A DNA stretch of 64,000 nt from an uncultured Lachnospiraceae bacterium (GTDB lineage Bacteria > Bacillota > Clostridia > Lachnospirales > Lachnospiraceae): contig CAJTLB010000006.1 of the NCBI GenBank assembly GCA_910577045.1, forward strand, positions 124,001 through 188,000, read 5' to 3'. The notes beneath the pieces were generated by a model. That model saw only the letters and a program-made list of their open reading frames with translations. It had not been told where the DNA came from and did no database searches. Numbering within the stretch: the first letter of the stretch is position 1; each line of letters starts with the position of its first letter. Shown piece after piece: positions 52,939 through 61,700 of this stretch. The position numbers and the translations under genes were made by a program.

Positions 52939-53868
52939 CTATTTTATAAATTTACGGACAGTACTTCGTACCTGTTTATTTCTCCATAGCCTTAGTATAA
53001 TCAGAAATAGTGGAAAGATTCGTACCCTGCCCTTTAAGAACCCTTCTGCTAAAAAGACTTTTTGGTTAAAATCAGGATATAACTGGACTTTATTTTTATA
53101 AAGCGGCATAAACATAGAAGCTGCACCCAATAATTGCCCTGTTATAGCTGGGTCTTCAAACCCAAAATGGCAGGTAACAGAGTACTTCCTTGGTTTTGTA
53201 TGCTTCCATAACAAAAGTAATTGCCCTTTTATTAACCGAAATGCTTCTTTATTTTTTTCATCTTGCAAAAAATCTTTAATATCTTCCACTTTTTTCCTGG
53301 CTGTTTTTATTTTATCACAGATAGTACAAATTGTATATTTTATCTTTTCTTGTATTTCCCTTATTTTTTTTGTAAAAGAAAACTTTTCTTTACTTTCTTC
53401 TTTCTCTTCTCGTATCTCTTTTTTTTCTTCTATTTCTTTTGCTTCTTGTATCTCTTTCTTTTCCTTTATTTCTTTTGTTTCTTGTATCTCTTTCTTTTCC
53501 TTTATTTCTTTTGTTTCTTGTATCCCTTTATTTTCTTTTATTTCTTTTGTTTCTTGTACTTTCTCAATTTCTGAGTTTTCTTTTTCTCTTACTAGTATCC
53601 TCTTCTGTTCTTTCTTTTTCCCTAGTGAAATACCAAATAATGCAATTTTAAAAGAAATTCCTTTTTCACCATATTGGATAGAAACTTTTACTATAGAAAG
53701 CAGCCATGAAATTTTTGCCTTTACATTTATTTTTTCTTGATAACTGCCATTTACTTGGTATCGAATTGGCACAAATAAAATAAGGAGAGTTGCCAGCAAA
53801 AAAATACCAAGTATGCTGCCCAACAGAATTCCTGCTATTTTTAATATCATACCCAATATATGTAGCAT
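52939..53868 (-). CDS. DUF2953 membrane protein with internal repeats
   Basis: A 309-residue protein of unknown function. One N-terminal membrane helix (about 8-34) is followed by VPIRYQVNGSYQEK and a beta domain, a Glu/Lys-rich repeat section (about 100-160), and a conserved C-terminal part with CHFGFEDPAITGQLLGA and YPDFNQKVFLAEGFLKGRVRI that defines DUF2953. The family often sits beside gerW and is linked to sporulation by context only. The repeats are four 12-residue units, unusual for the family. Confidence 0.88.
   Translation of the reverse strand: MLHILGMILKIAGILLGSILGIFLLATLLILFVPIRYQVNGSYQEKINVKAKISWLLSIVKVSIQYGEKGISFKIALFGISLGKKKEQKRILVREKENSEIEKVQETKEIKENKGIQETKEIKEKKEIQETKEIKEKKEIQEAKEIEEKKEIREEKEESKEKFSFTKKIREIQEKIKYTICTICDKIKTARKKVEDIKDFLQDEKNKEAFRLIKGQLLLLWKHTKPRKYSVTCHFGFEDPAITGQLLGAASMFMPLYKNKVQLYPDFNQKVFLAEGFLKGRVRIFPLFLIILRLWRNKQVRSTVRKFIK
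53416..53559 (-). repeat. Four tandem 36-bp repeats inside DUF2953
   Basis: Each unit encodes a variant of IQETKEIKEKKE; the two middle units are identical in protein. There are no spacers between units. The region is predicted to form a charged helix. Confidence 0.9.
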
Positions 53869-53893
53869 CTTCTCTCCCCTTACCTTTTTATTT

Positions 53894-54211
53894 TTACTTA
53901 TTTCCTTCTAAGATAAATCTTTTTATATGGAAACTGCCTGTTTCCATATATAGCTCTGTTAGAATCTGGCAGGCTAGCTCAACTGCTTCATTGTACCCAT
54001 TTGCTATTCCAATTACCCATATCTCTGTTTTTCTAAAATACTTCCAGCACATATCTTTTCCTGCATAAATATCCAATAAATCTGTCCCATTTAAGGCAAG
54101 TGTAATATAATAAGAATTTGCTGGAGGATGGTTTCTTTTCATTCCTGTTATTATATGGTACTTATTTTTCTTTGCAGTTTCTCCTATATATAACTTTCGA
54201 TACCATTTCAT
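53894..54211 (-). CDS. Unrecognised 105-residue protein
   Basis: A small soluble protein with HIITGMKRNHPPANSYYITL, LALNGTDLLDIYAGKDM and a final amphipathic helix. It has alternating strands and helices, no signal peptide and no motif I can name. AGGA lies eight bases before the ATG. It sits between a 471-residue unknown and DUF2953 with gaps of 10 and 25 bases, so it belongs to the pyk-gerW operon. Confidence 0.75.
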   Translation of the reverse strand: MKWYRKLYIGETAKKNKYHIITGMKRNHPPANSYYITLALNGTDLLDIYAGKDMCWKYFRKTEIWVIGIANGYNEAVELACQILTELYMETGSFHIKRFILEGNK

Positions 54212-54221
54212 ACTTTCTTTC

Positions 54222-55637
54222 CTACATTTCCATTAACTGATAAATCAAATAAACGCTAGCAAGCTTTTCCTGCTTATTTGAACAATTCCCTAATGCCTGT
54301 TCTATATATTCCCTACATTCGTCTAAATTGCGGAAGAAAACTGGAAGCTGTTGAAGGGTTGCCGCCATCCTGGCACGGTTTACTATTTTAGGGTTCTTTT
54401 GGAACGAATCCTCCATGCTCTCCATAAAATGTTGTATTTCCTGCTCTAAATATTCTTCATCCACACGTGTTGTATCCCTAGTTTGGTATAGTTCAATAAA
54501 AATACTATCAGAAGAAAGTTTTGCCATCTGTTTTAATGATAAATATAATTTATCTGCCATAATACTTTTTATGGTTTCTTCTAACTCATCCATTGTATCC
54601 AATAAATAATCATTTTCTGAAAACAGCTCATATAAGTGTTCTTGTTTTCCCTCTAATTTTTCAAAGGTTTCTGTTAGCTCATTTGATTCTTCGCCTTCAA
54701 ATGAATCTTTTTTCTCTGATTCCATTTTTTCCAAAACATAAGTAATAATTTTTTTACAATTTTCTATTTCATTCGTTTCTGCCATTGCATATGGCATAGA
54801 AAGTAGGATCATATAAACATCATTGACAATTTCTTGGGTACGCATATACATATCGCCTATATGCTTAATATAATCTGATACAAAATTCATCTGCTCCTGA
54901 TGCTTCTTAAATTCTTCTTCTTCCATATTTTGAAAATCAGCCTGGGTCAATTGTGTATAGATATGGTACAGCTTTTCCCACTCTCCCGTTGTTTCTAACA
55001 GATTATCAAGTGCACTTCCAGAACGGAGCATATATATCATATCTTGGAAATTGGCTTTTTCATTGCCTAAATATAGGGAAAGGCTGTCCTTCACAATTTC
55101 AAAGTACCTCTGCCTTGCCATACGCATAGGAAGTTCACTGACAATTTCATTAATCTTTGAATGGATCACATAGCCTTCCTTGTCACTTGTAATATAATCC
55201 ATAATCTCTTGCACAAAACTTTCCTCTGTATACCCCTCTGGATAAGAAGCTTGGTTAAATTGGAATTCTATCCGGTTTAAAATATACTCATATATCTGGA
55301 AATGCTCTGCATAAGATGTTACAATATTCATTTGTTTTATAATTCCAGAACGGATTTTATCTACTACTTCAATCCCATGCTCCAACCTATCTGGAAAAAC
55401 GCCTTGTAATACTTGTCCCTTAATTACTTGATTTAAGCCCATTGCCAATTCTTTTATAGATGCTGGCAATTCCTTATCTTCTGTTAATACTTCCCCCCAT
55501 GTATAATAATTCAATGCCATATGGACATATCCATAGCTATAATAAGTAGAAACCATGGTATTCATATATTTAGGAAGGTTAATTTCTAAATTTTTTCTCT
55601 TCTCTATCTCTTTTGCAATCTGCCTAAGCCTTGACAT
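54222..55637 (-). CDS. Unrecognised 471-residue helical protein
   Basis: An all-helical, acidic soluble protein. It begins MSRLRQIAKEIEKRKNLEI and includes MVSTYYSYGYVHMALNYYTW; the C-terminal part has MAATLQQLPVFFRNLDECRE. Regular helix pairs suggest a TPR-like or bundle fold, but I see no clear repeat motif. AGGAGG lies five bases before the ATG. It starts nine bases after pyk. Its function is unknown; position suggests cotranscription with pyruvate kinase. Confidence 0.78.
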   Translation of the reverse strand: MSRLRQIAKEIEKRKNLEINLPKYMNTMVSTYYSYGYVHMALNYYTWGEVLTEDKELPASIKELAMGLNQVIKGQVLQGVFPDRLEHGIEVVDKIRSGIIKQMNIVTSYAEHFQIYEYILNRIEFQFNQASYPEGYTEESFVQEIMDYITSDKEGYVIHSKINEIVSELPMRMARQRYFEIVKDSLSLYLGNEKANFQDMIYMLRSGSALDNLLETTGEWEKLYHIYTQLTQADFQNMEEEEFKKHQEQMNFVSDYIKHIGDMYMRTQEIVNDVYMILLSMPYAMAETNEIENCKKIITYVLEKMESEKKDSFEGEESNELTETFEKLEGKQEHLYELFSENDYLLDTMDELEETIKSIMADKLYLSLKQMAKLSSDSIFIELYQTRDTTRVDEEYLEQEIQHFMESMEDSFQKNPKIVNRARMAATLQQLPVFFRNLDECREYIEQALGNCSNKQEKLASVYLIYQLMEM

Positions 55638-55646
55638 GCCTTCCTC

Positions 55647-57071
55647 CTATATCGTTTCTATTTTCATAATATTTGTTACGCTTCCACTCTGCCCATTATT
55701 TGTTGCTACGCCTGCTGTTACAATTACTACATCTCTTTCTTTTACATAGCCATGTTCTTTTACTAATTCTAATGCACTAGCAATAATAGCATCTGTAGAT
55801 TCTTCCTTCCTAGACTTTATTGGTATTACGCCCCAATAAATCTGCATACGGCGCAATATTGTTTCTTCCGGGGAAATGCCAATTAATAATGGCTGCGGTT
55901 TAAATTTAGATACCTGTCTAGCAGTAAAGCCAGATAAACTTGGTGTAATAATTGCCTTTACATTCATTCGGTATGCCGTAGCCACAGACGCATAACTTAC
56001 TGCTGTAGAAATACTGCTTTTACTAAACGCCTTCTTTTTTTCCAAAATCTCTTCATAATTTAAGTGTGATTCTGTAGTCCTTGCAATCTCTGCCATCATT
56101 TTTAAAGCTTCTACTGGATATTTCCCCATAGCCGTTTCTCCAGATAACATAATCGCATCCGTGCCATCATAAATTGCATTAGCCACATCTGCTACTTCTG
56201 CCCTAGTTGGCCTTGGGTTCCGGATCATAGAATCTAACATCTGTGTCGCTGTAATAACTGGTTTATAACTGTCATTACATTTTTGGATCATCTGCTTTTG
56301 AATATAAGGCACTTCTTCTGGCGGGATCTCCACTCCCAAATCTCCTCTTGCTACCATAATGCCATCGGACGCCATAATAATTTCATCTAGGTTCTCTACC
56401 CCTTCTGCATTCTCAATTTTGGCAATTACTGCAATATCCGCGTGGTTCTCTTTTAACAAGTCTTTAATTTCATTAATACATGCTGCATTTCTCACAAAAG
56501 AAGCCGCAATAAAATCAAACCCTTGTTCAATGCCAAATAAAATATCCTGTTTATCCTTCTCTGTAATTCCTGGCAGCTTAATACTGACGTTAGGGACATT
56601 TACCCCTTTCCTCATCCCCAGTTCCCCGCCATTAATTATTTTACAAACAATATCTGTATCTGTTGTTTCCAGCACAGAAAGTTCAATCAAGCCATCATCT
56701 ATTAAAATTACATTTCCTGCTTCCACATCTTTTGGGAGCCCTTGATACGTAATCTGGCAAATCGTTTCATCTCCTATTACTTCCCTTGTTGTCAGAGTAT
56801 ACTGTTCCCCCTCTTTTAAGATTACCTTTTTTTCATCCTTTAATAGCCCTGTCCTAATTTCTGGCCCTTTTGTATCTAATAGCATAGCAATTGGAAGCCC
56901 TAACTCTTCCCTTACACTTTTTAATAACTTAATTCTCCCAAGCTGTTCTTCGTAATCCCCATGGGAAAAATTAAAACGGGCAATATCCATGCCATGCTCT
57001 GCAAGCTGTTTTAAAATCTCCCTATTATTTGTATTTGGCCCCATTGTACAAACAATCTTTGTTTTCTTCAT
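55647..57071 (-). CDS. pyk: Pyruvate kinase
   Basis: The last enzyme of glycolysis, making pyruvate and ATP from PEP and ADP. The 474 residues cover the barrel, the B domain and the C domain, without the extra PEP-utiliser domain seen in Bacillus. Motifs are TKIVCTMGPNTNN, RFNFSHGDYEE, LDTKGPEIRTG, the catalytic VIAKIENAEGVENLDEI and MVARGDLGVEIP, and MLDSMIRNPRPTRAEVADVA. The ATG at 57071 is chosen because GGAGG lies five bases upstream. It is in a tight operon with the pseudo-rhomboid before it and unknown genes after it. Confidence 0.97.
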   Translation of the reverse strand: MKKTKIVCTMGPNTNNREILKQLAEHGMDIARFNFSHGDYEEQLGRIKLLKSVREELGLPIAMLLDTKGPEIRTGLLKDEKKVILKEGEQYTLTTREVIGDETICQITYQGLPKDVEAGNVILIDDGLIELSVLETTDTDIVCKIINGGELGMRKGVNVPNVSIKLPGITEKDKQDILFGIEQGFDFIAASFVRNAACINEIKDLLKENHADIAVIAKIENAEGVENLDEIIMASDGIMVARGDLGVEIPPEEVPYIQKQMIQKCNDSYKPVITATQMLDSMIRNPRPTRAEVADVANAIYDGTDAIMLSGETAMGKYPVEALKMMAEIARTTESHLNYEEILEKKKAFSKSSISTAVSYASVATAYRMNVKAIITPSLSGFTARQVSKFKPQPLLIGISPEETILRRMQIYWGVIPIKSRKEESTDAIIASALELVKEHGYVKERDVVIVTAGVATNNGQSGSVTNIMKIETI

Positions 57072-57088
57072 AAAATCCTCCATCTATT

Positions 57089-57964
57089 TTATTGTATATG
57101 CTGATGCGTATATAGATGCTCTTTGCAATATTCATAGTTCCCATTACACTTTGAACAAAACCGGAACTCTAAATCGTCTCCGTCAAGCTCAGTCCTTCCG
57201 CAAATCGCACATTTATGTTTTGTAATCCCTTTTGGCATTTTTACCTGTTTTTGATAATTTCTCCTGCGTTGTATTTCTCTTGGGCTTACCCTTTTATAAT
57301 TTCTTGTCATTAAGAAAAATAAAAGCGTATTTAACAAAGAAGCCCCTATTACAAATTTAGCTGTAACCCCACTGGTAAAAAAGCTAAATACCAGCATTAG
57401 CGCATAAATAACCCCCAATACTTTTACTTTTATTGGGACAAAGAAAAATAACAATACCTGCATATCTGGAAATGTCATAGCATAAGCAAGGAAAATAGAC
57501 ATATTTGTATAATACGTGCTAAAACCACCAAAATAAAAATAGCCTGCATACATCCCATCCATGCCCTTTGCTGTCATTTCCACTGGTATTTGCCCTTTTG
57601 TCAGGTAAATAACGCCCAATAGTAAAAAACTTCCTACTAATGTAAATATCATCCCAGAAATCAGGTAAACATTATAACGGAAAGTCCCCCATACATGTTC
57701 TAGGTTGTTCCCTATGGAATAATAAAAATATAACATAAGCAATGTAAGAAAAGAAAAAGAACCTGGTGGAATAAGGATCCATGTAAATAAGCGCCATACC
57801 TGCCCCTTTAGGACTAAATATGGGTTTAGATATAAAAGAAGTATAATATTAGGGTTGATTAACTCAAAAATATAACCAGCGGCATAGCACATAATCAATA
57901 CTAACGAAATATTCCGAATTGCATACCTGCCAAATTTTCGTTCCAGTTTATTAAGAAACTTCAT
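57089..57964 (-). CDS. Rhomboid-like membrane protein with C-terminal zinc ribbon
   Basis: A 291-residue protein with about six helices in a rhomboid-like arrangement (NPYLVLKGQVWRLFTWILIP, then YYSIGNNLEHVWGTFRYNVY). The catalytic GxSG serine and the C-terminal-helix His of rhomboid proteases are not seen; FGGFSTYYTNMS stands in that place, so it is probably an inactive, Derlin-like member. A zinc ribbon with CAIC, CSKC, then C and H residues ends the protein. The start at 57964 is chosen for AAGG six bases upstream. It precedes pyk by 17 bases. Confidence 0.85.
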   Translation of the reverse strand: MKFLNKLERKFGRYAIRNISLVLIMCYAAGYIFELINPNIILLLYLNPYLVLKGQVWRLFTWILIPPGSFSFLTLLMLYFYYSIGNNLEHVWGTFRYNVYLISGMIFTLVGSFLLLGVIYLTKGQIPVEMTAKGMDGMYAGYFYFGGFSTYYTNMSIFLAYAMTFPDMQVLLFFFVPIKVKVLGVIYALMLVFSFFTSGVTAKFVIGASLLNTLLFFLMTRNYKRVSPREIQRRRNYQKQVKMPKGITKHKCAICGRTELDGDDLEFRFCSKCNGNYEYCKEHLYTHQHIQ

Positions 57965-58021
57965 CTGCATCCTTCTTTCTTTTTTAGTAAGTATTTCCAT
58001 TTTTCTATGTTTCAAACAAAT

Positions 58022-58055
58022 GCTAGAAGGACACTATGCTTTGCATCCTTCTAGC
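58022..58055 (-). terminator. Terminator-like hairpin between LysM and pseudo-rhomboid genes
   Basis: A 10-bp perfect stem pairs 58022-58031 with 58046-58055. On the minus strand a T-rich stretch follows. It lies downstream of both the LysM gene and the consensus promoter at 58082-58110, so it may act as terminator or attenuator. Confidence 0.7.
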
Positions 58056-58081
58056 CAATTTCTACTACTATGGCATGTTAT

Positions 58082-58110
58082 ATTATAGGTGTAATTAATT
58101 TGTTTGTCAA
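58082..58110 (-). promoter_or_regulatory. Perfect sigma-A promoter of the pyk-gerW operon
   Basis: The minus strand reads TTGACA (58105-58110), exactly 17 bases, TATAAT (58082-58087). The -35 overlaps the LysM stop codon. Confidence 0.88.
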
Positions 58111-58598
58111 TCCATCTTTTGGGATAAAAATTTCATAAAATCTGACATAGAAAGCCCCGTTTTGTCTAATACATCCTTAATAGAGTCATTTTCTGAAAAT
58201 TGGTTTGACTCTTTTAATTCCTCTTGTTCCACATAATCTGGCTCTAATTCCTGCCCCTGTTCTATTATTTCCCCTTGCCCTTCCTGCATTTCCCTCATTT
58301 CTCTCATTTGATCCATCCAGTCCTCTTCATTATTATCACGTGGCTGTGGCCTTGGCGGGCGTACAGGAATACACAATTCCTCTCCAATTCTTAAATTATA
58401 TACGTTTACGTATGGATTGGCACGGATTAAATCTGAAACAGATACATGATATCGTTTCCCAAGGCTATAAAGGGTATCCCCCTGCTCTATTACATGATAT
58501 ATCCCGCGGCAACGGCGGAAGCACAAATCACAATATAATTTTTGATTACCTGTATATCTTTCACCTGTCCTATCATATTCATTATTTTGATAATCCAT
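58107..58598 (-). CDS. LysM domain protein
   Basis: A 163-residue protein with no signal peptide. A Cys-rich start (LYCDLCFRRCRG) precedes one LysM domain (about 33-80: YHVIEQGDTLYSLGKRYHVS then LRIGEELCIP). A Pro-rich linker and an acidic Gln/Glu/Met-rich tail follow, ending in SMSDFMKFLSQKMD. Lack of a signal peptide with LysM is typical of spore coat proteins such as SafA relatives, so a spore role is plausible. The ATG at 58598 is preferred, with AAGGAG seven bases upstream. Confidence 0.88.
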   Translation of the reverse strand: MDYQNNEYDRTGERYTGNQKLYCDLCFRRCRGIYHVIEQGDTLYSLGKRYHVSVSDLIRANPYVNVYNLRIGEELCIPVRPPRPQPRDNNEEDWMDQMREMREMQEGQGEIIEQGQELEPDYVEQEELKESNQFSENDSIKDVLDKTGLSMSDFMKFLSQKMD

Positions 58599-58700
58599 TT
58601 TTAAGCTCCTTTTTTCCTTTTCACCATTACTATATTCCAAATTCCCGTGGATTGACACATCTCTTATAAAGTTTGTAATACTTCTTAACAGATTATTTTG

Positions 58701-58729
58701 TTGAAAAACAATAGTTTTTGTACTATAAT
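58701..58729 (+). promoter_or_regulatory. Sigma-A promoter of the giant activase gene
   Basis: TTGAAA (58701-58706), 17 bases, TATAAT (58724-58729). Confidence 0.82.
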
Positions 58730-58783
58730 GGGATCGCTAACTAGCTATTAGAAAAGGAGGATGCGGTTATTTCGCAAACAACT

Positions 58784-61700
58784 ATGACTTATACATTAGG
58801 TATTGATATTGGTTCTACTACCGTAAAGATTGCTATTTTAGATAGTAACCATATGGTCTTATTTTCTGACTATGAGCGCCATTACGCTAATATCCAGGAA
58901 ACAGTAGCACTACTTCTAAAAAGGGCATATAACGCCTTAGGGGAGCTATCCTTATCCCCAGTTATTACTGGATCAGGAGGGCTTACCTTATCTAAGCATC
59001 TAGAGATTCCATTTGTACAAGAGGTGGTAGCTGTCTCTACTGCACTGACAGACTATGCCCCTCAAACAGATGTCGCCATTGAGTTAGGCGGCGAAGATGC
59101 AAAAATTATTTACTTTACAAATGGCATTGACCAACGTATGAATGGCATCTGTGCTGGCGGTACAGGTTCTTTTATCGACCAAATGGCTACTCTTTTACAA
59201 ACAGACGCCTCTGGCTTAAATGAATATGCCAAAAATTATAAGGCAATCTATCCAATTGCCGCACGTTGCGGCGTATTTGCCAAGTCAGACATTCAGCCAT
59301 TAATTAATGAAGGGGCAACAAAAGAAGATTTATCAGCTTCTATATTCCAAGCTGTAGTCAACCAGACTATTAGTGGCCTTGCCTGTGGAAAACCAATCCG
59401 TGGGAATGTGGCTTTTCTTGGCGGCCCACTCCATTTTCTTCCAGAACTTAAAAATGCGTTTGTACGCACGCTGCATTTAACTCCAGAACAAACAATTGCA
59501 CCAGAACACTCTCATTTATTTGCTGCTATTGGTGCCGCTATGAATTCTAACCATATTCCTGTTTCTATGGAAGCCTTGCTTGCTAAATTATCTTCTTCTA
59601 TTCAATTACAATTTGAAGTAAAACGAATGGAGCCTCTGTTTTGCAGCCAAGAGGAATATCATGAATTTTTAGAGCGCCACAATTCCCATTCTGTCGCAAC
59701 GGCTGATTTATCCTTATATGAAGGGGATTGTTTTTTAGGGATTGATGCTGGTTCTACCACTACTAAGGTAGCCCTTGTTGGAGAAGATGGTTCTTTATTA
59801 TATTCCTTTTACAGCAATAATAATGGCAACCCACTTGGCACTACTATTAGTGCTATTAAAGAAATCTATTCTTTACTGCCGCCTAGCGCGTCCATTGTTT
59901 ATTCTTGTTCTACTGGATATGGGGAAGCACTTATTAAGGCTGCCCTTATGTTAGATGAAGGAGAAGTGGAAACGGTATCCCACTACTACGCTGCTGCCTT
60001 TTTTGAGCCAGACGTAGACTGTATCCTTGATATTGGCGGGCAAGATATGAAATGTATTAAAATCCGCAACCATACAGTGGATAGTGTACAACTAAACGAA
60101 GCATGTTCTTCTGGCTGTGGTTCTTTTATTGAAACCTTTGCAAAATCGTTAAATTATAGTGTACAAGACTTTGCAAAAGCTGCTTTATTTGCCAAAAACC
60201 CTATTGATCTTGGCACACGCTGTACAGTATTTATGAATTCTAATGTAAAACAAGCACAAAAAGAAGGGGCTGAAGTTTCTGACATTTCTGCTGGGCTTGC
60301 GTATTCTGTTATTAAAAATGCTTTATTTAAGGTAATTAAAATCACAAACCCAAAAGATTTAGGGAACAAGGTAGTAGTCCAAGGCGGCACCTTCTATAAT
60401 GATGCTGTGCTCCGAAGTTTTGAACGTATTTCTGGCTGTAATGCAGTACGCCCTGATATTGCAGGTATTATGGGGGCATTTGGTGCTGCATTAATTGCAA
60501 GGGAACGTTATGACAGTTCCAAAGAAACAACTATGTTATCTATTGATAAAATCCAATCCCTTACTTTTACCACTTCTATGGCACGATGTAAAGGCTGTAC
60601 CAATAACTGCCTCCTTACCATTAACCGTTTTACAGGCGGCAGGCAGTTTATTACTGGAAACCGTTGTGAACGTGGTATTGGCAAGGAAAAAAATAAAGAT
60701 CGGATCCCTAACCTATTTGAATATAAAAATAAACGGCTATTCCAATATGAAAGCCTTACCGAAGATATTGCCAAACGCGGCACTATTGGAATTCCCCGCG
60801 TCCTAAATATGTATGAAAATTACCCATTTTGGGCAATATTTTTTAAAAAACTCGGGTTCCGTGTTGTACTCTCCCCAGAGTCCAACCGTAAAATTTACGA
60901 ACTTGGCATTGAATCCATTCCATCTGAATCGGAATGTTATCCAGCGAAACTGGCACATGGCCATGTAGTATGGCTGATTAAACAAGGCATACAATCTATT
61001 TTTTATCCTTGTATCCCATATGAAAGGAATGAATCCCCAGATGCCAATAACCACTATAACTGCCCTATTGTCACATCTTATGCAGAAAATATTAAAAATA
61101 ATGTAGAAGAAATTCGGACAGAAAAAATTAACTTTATGAATCCTTTCCTTGCTTTTACTAACAAAGAAGTCCTTATTGGGCAATTAATAAAAATCTTTAT
61201 GAAATCCCACCATATCCCAGCAGATGAAATTAAAGAAGCTGGAGAGGCTGGATGGGCAGAGCTTTTAGCAGCAAGAGAAGATATTATGAAAAAAGGAGAA
61301 GAAGTCCTCTCTTATTTAAAAGAAACAGGAAAACGTGGCATTGTTTTGGCTGGGCGGCCTTACCATATTGATCCAGAAATTAACCATGGTATCCCAGAAC
61401 TCATTAACTCTTATGGCATTGCTGTTTTAACAGAAGATTCTATATCACACCTTAGCAAACCAGAACGCCCTCTTATTGTAATGGATCAGTGGATGTACCA
61501 TTCACGTCTTTATGCTGCAGCAGATTTTGTAAAAACACAGGACAACTTAGACTTAATTCAATTAAATTCCTTTGGCTGCGGCTTAGATGCTGTAACAACA
61601 GACTGTGTCAATGATATTCTTTCCCGTTCTGGCAAGATTTATACAGTGCTTAAAATTGATGAAGTCAATAACCTTGGTGCCGCCAGAATCCGAATCCGTT

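Noticed and set aside
53416..53559. 36-bp repeats resembling CRISPR repeats in length
   Set aside because: The units are tandem with no spacers, keep the reading frame and code for a charged helix. No cas gene is present.
53263..53651. Plus-strand open frames rich in Phe, Leu and Tyr opposite DUF2953
   Set aside because: They are the antisense of the Lys/Glu repeat region and lack ribosome binding sites.
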